Positions 16,722-25,692 of a stretch of DNA of 64,000 bases are shown here, piece after piece. Every line of letters starts with the position of its first letter. The stretch's first letter is position 1. A program made the position numbers and the translations under genes. Below the pieces are notes generated by a model. The model ran no database searches and was not told the origin of the DNA. It saw nothing but the letters and a program-made list of their open reading frames with translations. This DNA is from Lactobacillus sp. S2-2 (lineage in GTDB: Bacteria; Bacillota; Bacilli; Lactobacillales; Lactobacillaceae): assembly GCF_021698855.1 (NCBI RefSeq), contig NZ_WWFA01000003.1, positions 124,001-188,000 of the forward strand, written 5' to 3'.

Positions 16722-17735
16722 TTAAGCTTTTAAATTTAACGTGATATAAGTATATGTTTTATCTTGTTTATTTTCTCTAACATGGGTTCTACCATTTTGT
16801 CGTAATGTATATCTTTCAGTAATCGTCGATTTAGCTTTTTGAATATTAGTTACAATAAATTTATTTGAAGGATTTAATAAAAATTCATTCTCAGTTTTAC
16901 TTGCAGATAATGAACTAATATAACCACCTAAATTACCATTAGGTAAGTTGATTTTTAACATAAAGTTATCGGTGAATTGTGCTGCTGTCATCTTATTTAA
17001 ACTAGTTGATGAAAATCCGTTATCAAGATATGTGGAACCCAAAGCCAACTTATTAATATTATAATTCGTTTGTTGAGAACCATTGTACTTATTCATTAAA
17101 GAACTTTGGAGGACATTACTACTGATTCCACGATAAACCGTCATCGGATCATTTAAATAATATGTGTTAATACTATTTTTAACCAAATCAACTCTGTTTT
17201 TTGTTTTATCACTATAATGAGCATTAGGATATCTCAAATAACTATTCATGGCATAATATGAATCTAAAGTATAATCATAAATTGCACTTTTTTCCGCTTT
17301 AGTTAAGTTTTTCCCCCAATTTTTAGCCGTACTAATTAAATTATCATATTCAGTTTTATTTAATTTTTTAGTAGAATTATCATAAAAATTATTTTGATTA
17401 TAATTAATTTTCATTGTTTTTGCTTTTTTAGTTTGACTTCTAGTCACTAAATATTGATTATCATTTAATTTTTTCTTAATATAAATAACTTTATTTTTTG
17501 GAATAGTAACAGCAACATTATTTGCATTAGCTTTTATTTTTGTTTTGGTCACAAATGCTTTTGGTCCAACATTATTAACCTTAGTAGTCAAATACTCATT
17601 ATATCTAACTACGCTACTATCTTTTAAGTCAGCATTACTTAATTGATTACTTGCATCAATCTCACCACTAGATAAACTAATAGTTAAAATAAATATTAAT
17701 GAAGCCAATAACACTTTCAAATTTCTTTTAATCAT
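16722..17735 (-). CDS. Secreted ADP-ribosyltransferase exoenzyme-like protein
   Basis: This is a 337-residue protein with a signal peptide (MIKRNLKVLLASLIFILTIS, cleavage near 28). The C-terminal half has the R-S-E layout of the C3/VIP2-type ADP-ribosyltransferase exoenzyme family: R202 in MTVYRGIS, the STS motif in GFSSTSL (241-246), and E282/E284 in the ExE element KTENEFLLN. The helix-rich stretch before the first strand (KAEKSAIYDYTLDSYYAMN) is also typical. ExE usually means arginine-specific transfer. There is no anchor or binding-component gene nearby. Residues 30-110 are unrecognised and may be a targeting domain. The gene is monocistronic. Target and activity are inference. Confidence 0.8.
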   Translation of the reverse strand: MIKRNLKVLLASLIFILTISLSSGEIDASNQLSNADLKDSSVVRYNEYLTTKVNNVGPKAFVTKTKIKANANNVAVTIPKNKVIYIKKKLNDNQYLVTRSQTKKAKTMKINYNQNNFYDNSTKKLNKTEYDNLISTAKNWGKNLTKAEKSAIYDYTLDSYYAMNSYLRYPNAHYSDKTKNRVDLVKNSINTYYLNDPMTVYRGISSNVLQSSLMNKYNGSQQTNYNINKLALGSTYLDNGFSSTSLNKMTAAQFTDNFMLKINLPNGNLGGYISSLSASKTENEFLLNPSNKFIVTNIQKAKSTITERYTLRQNGRTHVRENKQDKTYTYITLNLKA

Positions 17736-17892
17736 ATATACTCCTAAAAAGAAAAATCACATTATAATATTTTTGTAATATTTCCGTCATATTTATGTAA
17801 CATTATATATAAGTGACTCAATTTTCTCAACCTTAATTACTAATTGTATTTTATTAAAGAACGACTATAATACTTTTCGTAGAGGTGTTTAA

Positions 17893-18195
17893 ATGTCATT
17901 AAATAAAAGAGAAAAAATTAACACAATTAATGAGTTACACGAAAATTTTGAATTGCTTAATCAATCACCAGATGAGATAGCTGAATGGTTAAATACTACA
18001 GAAGATAAAATTAATAATATTTTAAACCTAAAAATTGATAATTTAGAAGAACCTTGGATCTTATTAACTTATATGAATGAAGAATTACTTAAAGAAAATA
18101 AAACTCCAATCAAATACTCTAAATTATCAGGAGATTATCATCAACTATTCTTTTTAAATAGTTATCTAATTGACAATAAAATAATTAATAGTTAA
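17893..18195 (+). CDS. DUF2316 family protein
   Basis: This is a 100-residue cytoplasmic protein. The N-terminal helices MSLNKREKINTINELHENF and SPDEIAEWLNTTEDKINNIL resemble an HTH-like bundle, and LSGDYHQLFFLNSYLIDNK is the conserved C-terminus of DUF2316. The function is unknown. RBS GTAGAGGTG. It is monocistronic. Confidence 0.75.
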   Translation: MSLNKREKINTINELHENFELLNQSPDEIAEWLNTTEDKINNILNLKIDNLEEPWILLTYMNEELLKENKTPIKYSKLSGDYHQLFFLNSYLIDNKIINS

Positions 18196-18230
18196 AAAGA
18201 ATCCATAGTAAGAACTATGGATTCTTTTTA
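18194..18230. terminator. Bidirectional terminator
   Basis: AAAAAGAATCCATAGT (18194-18209) pairs with its 16-base complement at 18214-18229 across a 4-base loop. Confidence 0.9.
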
Positions 18231-19381
18231 TTTTCATGACTTTGTTTTGCCGCTTCAATAGGTATAACTCTAGCAGATTTCAATTTATTACCACTAGAAA
18301 AATCTTCAATTTTACGAAGAAATACTTTATACAAAAAAGCTTCATGAACTCCAAAAGTATCATAAATTGCATTCAATTCATTTGAACTCAAGGCATTTAA
18401 AATTGTATATATTTTTCCTGGAATATAAATGGGAATATCTAATAAGTAAGGCTCATTTTCATCATAACCTAACTTAGATATTTTTTGATAAAAAATTTTT
18501 GATTGTCTTGCATTAATTAACCCTAATTTTCTTGCTCTTTTTTTAATTAAAAAAATTGAAACTTCATAATATTGTTTTAATTGTAAATATTGTTTTGGAT
18601 CGGTTGGATCATTAATCGTTCTTTTATAATTTTGAATAAAAAAATCTTTTTCTAACAATAATGCACTTGCAAAATAATTTGCTTCACTTTTTAATTTCTT
18701 GATGTAGTTTACATCTGATGAATTAAAATCACTACCTCGATGCAATAAAAGATGACCAAATTCATGTGCTAAATCAAATAAACGATCTGACCCATACTTA
18801 TTATTTCTCAAAATAATGTATGGACGATTGGTATCGGTCCATGTACTATAAGTTCCAATTTTTTTATTAAGGCCTCGCTCTAAAACAAAAACTCCTGATT
18901 TTTCAATTGCTGACATTAAATCATTATTTTTTTTATCTAATTGAAGGCTTTCTCTAACATATTTAGCAATTTCATCAATACTTAAATTATTATCTTTCAT
19001 TAATTGAACTTCTTTTAAAATATCAACAATAGTTGTTTTACCTAAGTTTAAATACTTTAAAATTTCACGTAAAAAACTATCACTCATATTTATAAATTGT
19101 AATTCTCGCTCCTTACTTTTCAAATCATTCACATACTTTGAATTAAAGGATACTTCATCATAATTTGTAACTTTAGGCACTGAATCAATTTTACTAAAAA
19201 ATGGCATTTTTAAATCAAATAAATTATTCAATTTAACTTGTATTGCAAAAGTTGGCTCTTCAATTCCATTTTCATATTTTAGAATTGTATTATTGGGTAA
19301 ATTAAGCAATTTTTCTAAATCTTTTCGTGTGAAATTAAATAATTCTCTAACATCTCTTAAACGAGTACCATTAAAACTCAT
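18215..19381 (-). CDS. XRE-ImmA/IrrE fusion regulator-protease
   Basis: This 388-residue protein has an N-terminal XRE helix-turn-helix (residues 5-57, RDVRELFNFTRKDLEKLLNL) and a central ImmA/IrrE zinc metallopeptidase. That domain carries HEFGHLLLH (H206, E207, H210) and a third-ligand Glu in SEANYFASALLL. A long C-terminal domain follows. Such proteins act as stress-triggered regulators or anti-repressor proteases, and some occur in phage or toxin-antitoxin loci. No partner gene is adjacent. Start 19381 has GAAGGGAG; an upstream ATG (19432) has none. Confidence 0.85.
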   Translation of the reverse strand: MSFNGTRLRDVRELFNFTRKDLEKLLNLPNNTILKYENGIEEPTFAIQVKLNNLFDLKMPFFSKIDSVPKVTNYDEVSFNSKYVNDLKSKERELQFINMSDSFLREILKYLNLGKTTIVDILKEVQLMKDNNLSIDEIAKYVRESLQLDKKNNDLMSAIEKSGVFVLERGLNKKIGTYSTWTDTNRPYIILRNNKYGSDRLFDLAHEFGHLLLHRGSDFNSSDVNYIKKLKSEANYFASALLLEKDFFIQNYKRTINDPTDPKQYLQLKQYYEVSIFLIKKRARKLGLINARQSKIFYQKISKLGYDENEPYLLDIPIYIPGKIYTILNALSSNELNAIYDTFGVHEAFLYKVFLRKIEDFSSGNKLKSARVIPIEAAKQSHENKKNP

Positions 19382-19630
19382 TTTTATACTCCCTTCTATC
19401 ATCATTATCATGAATAAAGTAGTATTAAGCATAGAAAAACGTTTATTAATATAACAAAAATTATATTTTGATATTAATAAACTTATATATTTTATAACTA
19501 CAATTAATTTTCTTCAAATAAAAAAACTTTTGGACTTTTTTATTAAATTCGAAATAAATACTTTCTTTAGACTTTTTTAATTATACCACCATTTTATTTT
19601 TTAATTAAATTTAATAACTAATTAATAAAG

Positions 19631-19662
19631 AAAAACACCAAATTCAATGTTTTGGTGTTTTT
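19631..19662 (-). terminator. Terminator of the opp operon
   Basis: AAAAACACCAAA (19631-19642) and TTTGGTGTTTTT (19651-19662) pair perfectly just after oppF. Confidence 0.88.
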
Positions 19663-19665
19663 TCA

Positions 19666-20586
19666 TTAATATTTTTTAGCTTCTTCATCACTACAGTACA
19701 AATAATGTCCTGGTTTTACTTCTTGTAAATAACGATCATCTGAAAAAGCATTTTTGCTATCAAACTTTTCACTCTTATGAGTTCGTTCAATTTCAGGATC
19801 AGGAGTTGGAACTGCCGTAAGTAAACTTCTAGTATAAGAATGTAGTGGATTTGTATATAATTCTTCAGTCTCTGCAAGCTCTACAATTTTTCCAGAATAC
19901 ATAACTGCAATTCGATCACTAATATATTTAACCATTGATAAATCATGAGCAATAAACATATAGGTTAATCCACGCTTTTGTTGAATATCCTTCATCAAAT
20001 TAACAACTTGAGCTTGAATTGAAACATCCAATGCAGAAATTGGTTCATCAGCGATGATAAAATCAGGTTCAACTGCTAGCGCACGAGCAATTCCGATTCT
20101 TTGTCGTTGACCTCCTGAAAATTCATATGGATATCTACTAGCGTGATCTTTATTTAAGTTAACCATTTCAAGTAGCTCAATTACTTTTTCATCACGTTCT
20201 TTATCATTTTTTACTAATCCATGAACATCTAGGCCTTCCGCAATAATATCCTTAACTTTCATCCTTGGATCTAATGAAGCATATGGATCTTGAAAAATCA
20301 TTTGCATTTCTTTTCTAAAATTGAATAGTTCTTTGCTATGATTTTTAAGTTTGGCAATATTTTGTCCTTTAAAATCAACTTCTCCACTTGTTGGATCATA
20401 AAGACGGATGATACTTCTTCCAGTTGTACTTTTACCAGAACCAGATTCACCAACTAATCCAAAGGTTTCACCTGGATAAATTTCAAAAGAAATATCGTCG
20501 ACAGCTTTAACAACGTTATTTTTGCTTAAGTGAAAATATTGTTTTAAATTTTTAACTTTAACAATTGGATCTTTAGCTTCTGGCAT
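19666..20586 (-). CDS. oppF: Oligopeptide ABC transporter ATPase OppF
   Basis: This is a roughly 306-residue ABC ATPase with Walker A GESGSGKSTTGR, signature FSGGQRQRIGIARAL and Walker B DFIIADEPISALD. The C-terminal extension has HKSEKFDSKN and a single Cys (LYCSDEE), where OppF/DppF proteins usually have an FeS- or zinc-linked Cys cluster. It overlaps the end of oppD. Start 20586 (MPEAKD) is preferred for spacing from TAGGTG; GTG 20595 or ATG 20592 are alternatives. Confidence 0.92.
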   Translation of the reverse strand: MPEAKDPIVKVKNLKQYFHLSKNNVVKAVDDISFEIYPGETFGLVGESGSGKSTTGRSIIRLYDPTSGEVDFKGQNIAKLKNHSKELFNFRKEMQMIFQDPYASLDPRMKVKDIIAEGLDVHGLVKNDKERDEKVIELLEMVNLNKDHASRYPYEFSGGQRQRIGIARALAVEPDFIIADEPISALDVSIQAQVVNLMKDIQQKRGLTYMFIAHDLSMVKYISDRIAVMYSGKIVELAETEELYTNPLHSYTRSLLTAVPTPDPEIERTHKSEKFDSKNAFSDDRYLQEVKPGHYLYCSDEEAKKY

Positions 20587-21625
20587 TTTCATCACCTACA
20601 ATCTTAGCAAATTTTTTAAATCGTTCTTGAATTGATTCTGGAGGAGTTACTTTTGGAGCACGCTTATCCAACAACCAAGTTGCAGCGTAATGTCCATCAG
20701 TAACTTTAAAGAAAGGAGGTTGTTCTTTACGATCAACTTCAAGTGCATATTTATTTCTTGCAGAGAACGCATCTCCATCAGGTGGATTAATCAAATCTGG
20801 AGGAGTTCCTGGAATTGTATTCAATCGATCTTTTTTCAAATCAATTGTTGGCATTGAGTCAAGTAATCCCCATGTATATGGATGTCTTGGATTATAAAAT
20901 ATATCATCTACGTTACCATACTCAACAATTTTTCCAGCATACATTACTGCAACACGGTCTGCAATTCCTGCAACCACTCCAAGATCATGGGTAATGAAAA
21001 TAATTGAAGTATTCGTTTCTTTTTGCAGATCTTTTAATAAATCAACAATTTGTGCTTGAACCGTTACATCTAAAGCAGTTGTTGGTTCATCAGCAATTAA
21101 TATTTTAGGATCATCAACAATTGCCATTGCGATTACGATTCTTTGTCTTTGACCACCAGAAAATTGGTGCGGATAATCTTTCATTCTTTCTTCTGCATTT
21201 GGAATACCAACTTTTTTAAGAACTTTTAAAGCTTTAGACTTTGCTTCTGATTTAGAGATTTTTGAATGTAAAAATAAAGGTTCAGCAACTTGTTTCCAAA
21301 TCGGCATTGTTGGATCAAGTGATGTCATTGGATCTTGGAAAATCATTGAAATATCATGACCGCGAATATTATTCATTTCTTTTCTTGATGATTTCAATAA
21401 ATCTTTTCCTTGAAAATCAATTGTCCCATCAACAATATTAGCGTTATTTGCTAATAGTTGAATTAAAGTTCTTACAGTTATTGATTTTCCTGAACCAGAC
21501 TCACCAACTAATGCTAATGTCTCACCTTCATTTAAATGAAAGCTAACATTTCTAATTGCATGAACAACTCCATTATAGGTAGAAAAATCAACTTTTAAAT
21601 TTTGTACATCTAAAATTTTAGTCAT
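20573..21625 (-). CDS. oppD: Oligopeptide ABC transporter ATPase OppD
   Basis: This is a 350-residue ATPase with Walker A GESGSGKSITVR, Q-loop MIFQDPMTSLDPTM, signature FSGGQRQRIVIAMAI and Walker B ILIADEPTTALD. The oligo_HPY C-terminal tail RHPYTWGLLDSMP is present. It pairs with OppF to power peptide uptake. RBS TAGGAGG, 10 bases after oppC. Confidence 0.95.
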   Translation of the reverse strand: MTKILDVQNLKVDFSTYNGVVHAIRNVSFHLNEGETLALVGESGSGKSITVRTLIQLLANNANIVDGTIDFQGKDLLKSSRKEMNNIRGHDISMIFQDPMTSLDPTMPIWKQVAEPLFLHSKISKSEAKSKALKVLKKVGIPNAEERMKDYPHQFSGGQRQRIVIAMAIVDDPKILIADEPTTALDVTVQAQIVDLLKDLQKETNTSIIFITHDLGVVAGIADRVAVMYAGKIVEYGNVDDIFYNPRHPYTWGLLDSMPTIDLKKDRLNTIPGTPPDLINPPDGDAFSARNKYALEVDRKEQPPFFKVTDGHYAATWLLDKRAPKVTPPESIQERFKKFAKIVGDENARS

Positions 21626-21635
21626 TTTTTACCTC

Positions 21636-22646
21636 CTAATTTGATTTAGGATCAAAAGCATCCCTTAATCCATCAGCTAATAGGTTGGCAGTAATCATAA
21701 TTAAACTCAATACGATTGCTGGAATCCACATTTGATATGGTAAAAAGTGAAAGGCTTTTTGTCCGTCATTTAATAATGTTCCAAGTGATGCATTGGGAGC
21801 AGGAATTCCAATTCCGATAAAACTTAAGAAAGCTTCAAAGAAAATTGCACTTGGAATTGTAAACATTGTTTGAATAATAATAGTAGAAGTTAAATTAGGA
21901 ATTAAATGTTTAATCGCAATTCTAGTTGAAGATACTCCTAGAGTCTTAGCAGCTAAAATATACTCTTGTGTTTTTAATCCTAACGTTTGTGCTCTAATTA
22001 ATCTCGACATTGTTACCCAACCAGTAAATGCAATTGCAAGAATAATTGAAACAATCCCTGGTTTTAAAATTAATAGTAACAAAATAACAACAATCAAATT
22101 TGGAATTGATGAGATAATTTCAACAATTCTTTGTAAGAATAAGTCTAATTTCCCACCAGCATATCCAGAAATAATTCCATAAGGAATTCCAATTAATAAA
22201 TCAATTAATGTTGCAATTACTGCAACTAATAATGATAGTCTTGTTCCATAAACTACTCGAGCAAATAAATCACGACCTAAATAATCTGTTCCAAAAATAT
22301 AATATTTTCCAGATGCAACATGTGCAGCTTGATAAGCATCAGTTAAAACACCGCCAGAATTTTTCATTCCGTTAAATCCCGGAATATTTAGATTACCAAT
22401 TTTTGGTGGTAAATTTGCAATTGAAGCATTTTGAGCATTGGGATCATGAACTGAAATAAATGGTGCAAAAATAGCAACTAAAACAATAAATAATAAAATA
22501 AATAATGAAATCATCGCTATCTTATTTTTGAATAAACGTTTTCTAACATCTTGAAAGTAGGTTAATGAAGGACGTGAAATTGAATCTTGCAATTCAGAAC
22601 GGTCTTTTTGCACAAATTTAAAATCGTCTTGTATTTGTTTTTCCAC
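21636..22646 (-). CDS. oppC: Oligopeptide ABC transporter permease OppC
   Basis: This is a 336-residue permease with a long cytoplasmic N-terminus before TM1 (OppC_N), then a periplasm-facing insert. Five further TM helices contain the EAA loop EYILAAKTLGVSSTRIAIKH. It overlaps the oppB stop by one base. Confidence 0.94.
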   Translation of the reverse strand: MEKQIQDDFKFVQKDRSELQDSISRPSLTYFQDVRKRLFKNKIAMISLFILLFIVLVAIFAPFISVHDPNAQNASIANLPPKIGNLNIPGFNGMKNSGGVLTDAYQAAHVASGKYYIFGTDYLGRDLFARVVYGTRLSLLVAVIATLIDLLIGIPYGIISGYAGGKLDLFLQRIVEIISSIPNLIVVILLLLILKPGIVSIILAIAFTGWVTMSRLIRAQTLGLKTQEYILAAKTLGVSSTRIAIKHLIPNLTSTIIIQTMFTIPSAIFFEAFLSFIGIGIPAPNASLGTLLNDGQKAFHFLPYQMWIPAIVLSLIMITANLLADGLRDAFDPKSN

Positions 22647-23578
22647 TATTCTTTACCTCCATTTCCTAGTCTAATTCTTGGATCAATGATTCCATATAAG
22701 ATATCAACTACTAAAATAATTACAACTAATAAGAATGAGTAAAAAATTGTTAAGCCCATAATTGTTGGAAAATCATTAGTTAAAATTGATTGTACAAATT
22801 GATTTCCAATTCCAGGAATTGAGAAAATATTTTCGACAACCATCGAACCAGTCATAATATTAACAGCCATTGGTCCAACAATCGTTATAACTGGAATCAA
22901 TGAATTTCTCAATGCATGTTTTGCCACTGTTTGCCAGTTACTATTTCCTTTTGCACGAGCTAACTCAATATAATCACTACTTAATACATCAACCATTTCA
23001 GTCCTCATAAATCGAGCAATGTTAGCTAATGGAAAGGCAGCTAATGCAATGGTTGGTAAAACACTTGATGAAAAGCCACTCCATAGAGCTACTGGGAACA
23101 TTTGTAATTTATAACCAAAGAAATATTGAAGTAATACCGCGAATACAAAACTTGGAATTGATAATCCAAGAATTGAGAAAAATGTTGCTACTGTATCAAT
23201 CCAGCTATTTTTTCTAATTGCGGCAACTGCTCCCAATAGCACACCAAGTAATGATCCTAAGATCATTGCTTGAGTACCTATTTGTAGGGATGGTCCAATT
23301 TGTTGTGCAATTAAAGTTGTCACTGGCTGATTATTAAATTGAAAAGAAGTTCCTAAATTACCTTGAATTAAATTACCCAAATATGCGAAATATTGGACAA
23401 TCAAAGGTTTATCTAACCCATATTGTTGATTCATAATTGCTCTTTGAGCTTCTGAAAGTTTTTCTTCATTACTAAATGGAGTTCCTGGAAGAAATTTCAT
23501 TAAGAAGAAAGTAATTGAGGCAATTATGAAAAGAGTTAGAAATAGGTAAGCGATTCTTTTTAAAATGTATTTTGTCAT
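22646..23578 (-). CDS. oppB: Oligopeptide ABC transporter permease OppB
   Basis: This is a 310-residue permease with six TM helices. It carries the EAA loop DYIELARAKGNSNWQTVAKH and the typical C-terminus YGIIDPRIRLGNGGK. It is the partner of OppC. Confidence 0.94.
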   Translation of the reverse strand: MTKYILKRIAYLFLTLFIIASITFFLMKFLPGTPFSNEEKLSEAQRAIMNQQYGLDKPLIVQYFAYLGNLIQGNLGTSFQFNNQPVTTLIAQQIGPSLQIGTQAMILGSLLGVLLGAVAAIRKNSWIDTVATFFSILGLSIPSFVFAVLLQYFFGYKLQMFPVALWSGFSSSVLPTIALAAFPLANIARFMRTEMVDVLSSDYIELARAKGNSNWQTVAKHALRNSLIPVITIVGPMAVNIMTGSMVVENIFSIPGIGNQFVQSILTNDFPTIMGLTIFYSFLLVVIILVVDILYGIIDPRIRLGNGGKE

Positions 23579-23601
23579 ACCTAATCATGCCTCTTTTTTA
23601 A

Positions 23602-25233
23602 TTATTTTTTGTAAACATTTGCCATATTGTATAATCCACTTGGATCTTTTACATAACCTTGAACTTTATCATTCATTAATGATGCAACAGTTTGTTGGTA
23701 AAGTGGAACTGTACCTTGTTCTTTTGTGATAATACTTTGTGCATTCAACATATTATTCCAACGAACTTGTGGATTATTAGCATTTGTAATAGCTGCTGCT
23801 TTATCTTGAGCATCATATTGAGCATTTGACCATTTACCTCTGTTCATTGCATTACCTTTAGTAAATAGATCTAAGAAAGTACTTGGATCTGGATAATCGG
23901 GACTCCATGCAGAGATAACCATGTCAAAGTCTCCACTAGTTGATTTTTGTAAACGATTTTTAAAAGGAACATTATTTAAAGTGATTTTAAGACCTGGTAA
24001 ATTCTTTTCTAAACCATTTTGTAAGAATTCTGAAGATTTTTTAGCAGTATCAGTATCATCTGAAACAAGAGTAATATTTTTGTTTCCACCGCTAACTTCT
24101 TTTAACCCTTCTTTCCATAACTTAGTTGCAAGTTTTGGATTGTAAGAAGTTGATTCACTTAATGCTTTAGATTGTTTTTCATCTTTGAAATCTTTTTTAG
24201 TTTTTTCATTGTATGCCATACCTTTAGGAACTACTGTTGTTGCAGGTGTTCCTGTATTACCTAACACTTTAGTAGATAATTGTTTTCGGTCAATCGCATG
24301 TGAAATTGCTTGTCTAATTTTTTCATTTTTAAACAATGGATTTTTAGCTTGGTTAAGTTCCATGTAGAATAGTGAACTTGATGGTGTAGTACTGAAGTCT
24401 TTACGATTTGATAATTGTTGTGCTGAATCTCCACTTAATCCAGTGTAAATATCTAAATCTTTACTGGTGTATAGATTTAATCCAGTATTTGGATCTTTAA
24501 CTACATGATATTTCAATGCATCTAATTTAACATTTTTAGCATCCCAGTAGCCTTTATTCTTTGTTTCTTTCCAAGTAGTATCACTAACTTTCCAATTATC
24601 TAATTTAAATGGTCCATTAGATACTAAATTTTTACTATTTAATCCATATTTACCTTTTGATGCTTTAACAACTTTTTCGTTTTGTGGGAAAAATTGAGAT
24701 CCTGCTAGCATAGAATTAAAGTATGCAATTGGATGTTCAAGATCAATTTGTAATTTATAATCATTCAATGCTTTAATACCTAAAGTATTTGTTGGCATTT
24801 TACCGGCATTAATTTTTTCTGCATTCTTAACACCACTAAATATGTATGCATATTGTGATCCAGTTTTTGGGGCAACAGTTCTTCTCCATGCGTATACATA
24901 ATCTTTTGCGGTTACATTATCGCCATTAGACCATTTAGTTTTACGTAAATCAATTGTATAACGTGTACCATTATTTGTTGGTTTAGCAATTGAAGTTGCA
25001 CCTGCTGGTTTTAAATTTTTACCATCGAAACGATACAAACCTTCCATAGTGTTATTCAATTGTTGTGCACCGATTGCAGTTGTATTTAATGATGAATCCA
25101 TTGTAGGCAATACGTCACCAACATTTACTGAAACCGTCTTAGCATTTGATTTATCTTCTGAATTACCACATGCGGTTAATGTTAACAATCCAGCTCCCAA
25201 AACAGCCGCTCCTAAAATTTTTCTTAGGTTCAT
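23602..25233 (-). CDS. oppA: Oligopeptide-binding lipoprotein OppA
   Basis: This is a 543-residue SBP_bac_5 lipoprotein with lipobox LTAC (C22) and the family signature around YRFDGKNLKPAGATSIAKP / KDYVYAWRRTVAP. It captures extracellular peptides for OppBCDF and is first in the operon. ATG 25233 has GGAGGTGG; five open upstream codons are not needed. Confidence 0.95.
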   Translation of the reverse strand: MNLRKILGAAVLGAGLLTLTACGNSEDKSNAKTVSVNVGDVLPTMDSSLNTTAIGAQQLNNTMEGLYRFDGKNLKPAGATSIAKPTNNGTRYTIDLRKTKWSNGDNVTAKDYVYAWRRTVAPKTGSQYAYIFSGVKNAEKINAGKMPTNTLGIKALNDYKLQIDLEHPIAYFNSMLAGSQFFPQNEKVVKASKGKYGLNSKNLVSNGPFKLDNWKVSDTTWKETKNKGYWDAKNVKLDALKYHVVKDPNTGLNLYTSKDLDIYTGLSGDSAQQLSNRKDFSTTPSSSLFYMELNQAKNPLFKNEKIRQAISHAIDRKQLSTKVLGNTGTPATTVVPKGMAYNEKTKKDFKDEKQSKALSESTSYNPKLATKLWKEGLKEVSGGNKNITLVSDDTDTAKKSSEFLQNGLEKNLPGLKITLNNVPFKNRLQKSTSGDFDMVISAWSPDYPDPSTFLDLFTKGNAMNRGKWSNAQYDAQDKAAAITNANNPQVRWNNMLNAQSIITKEQGTVPLYQQTVASLMNDKVQGYVKDPSGLYNMANVYKK

Positions 25234-25264
25234 TTGAACCACCTCCAAAATTTATATTTTTGTT

Positions 25265-25293
25265 ATCATAAGCACGATTTTTAAAAAAGTAAA
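25265..25293 (-). promoter_or_regulatory. oppA promoter
   Basis: Minus-strand TTTACT (25293-25288), an exact 17-bp spacer, and TATGAT (25270-25265), about 32 bp before the start codon. Confidence 0.65.
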
Positions 25294-25692
25294 TAAATAG
25301 TGTTAAAAAATGTTTAAAAATGGTTTATATTTAATTAAAAAAATGGTGAATTTTATAAAAAAGAAAAGGTTTACATTATTGATTTACCAGACTAAATAAA
25401 CATATGTACACTAAATAGAAACACACGAAACATTAATATATTTCACTTTAACTTGAAAAATATTAATGTTTCGTATTTTAACTTTTTAAATATAAAAATA
25501 AATTTTAAAGTTTGTATTTGTACGCACAATTTTTAATAATATTTAAAAATAGTTCGTTTTATTGCAAAAAGCAAAATAATTTTTATTTTTTTATTTAAAT
25601 TTATGTTGTTTTAAACTCTTCGTAATTTGTTCTGTTTTTAAAAGAAAAAAAGAGTACAATTAATTTTTAAAACATGAAAGAAGGTTTATTAA
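25294..25692. other. Divergent oppA / ABC exporter intergenic region with long inverted repeat
   Basis: About 400 bp contain no coding signal. A 14-bp perfect inverted repeat CGAAACATTAATAT (25426-25439) / ATATTAATGTTTCG (25460-25473) is extended by TTTC/GAAA after one mismatch. A weak plus promoter (TACAAT at 25655-25660) precedes the exporter gene. Confidence 0.55.
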
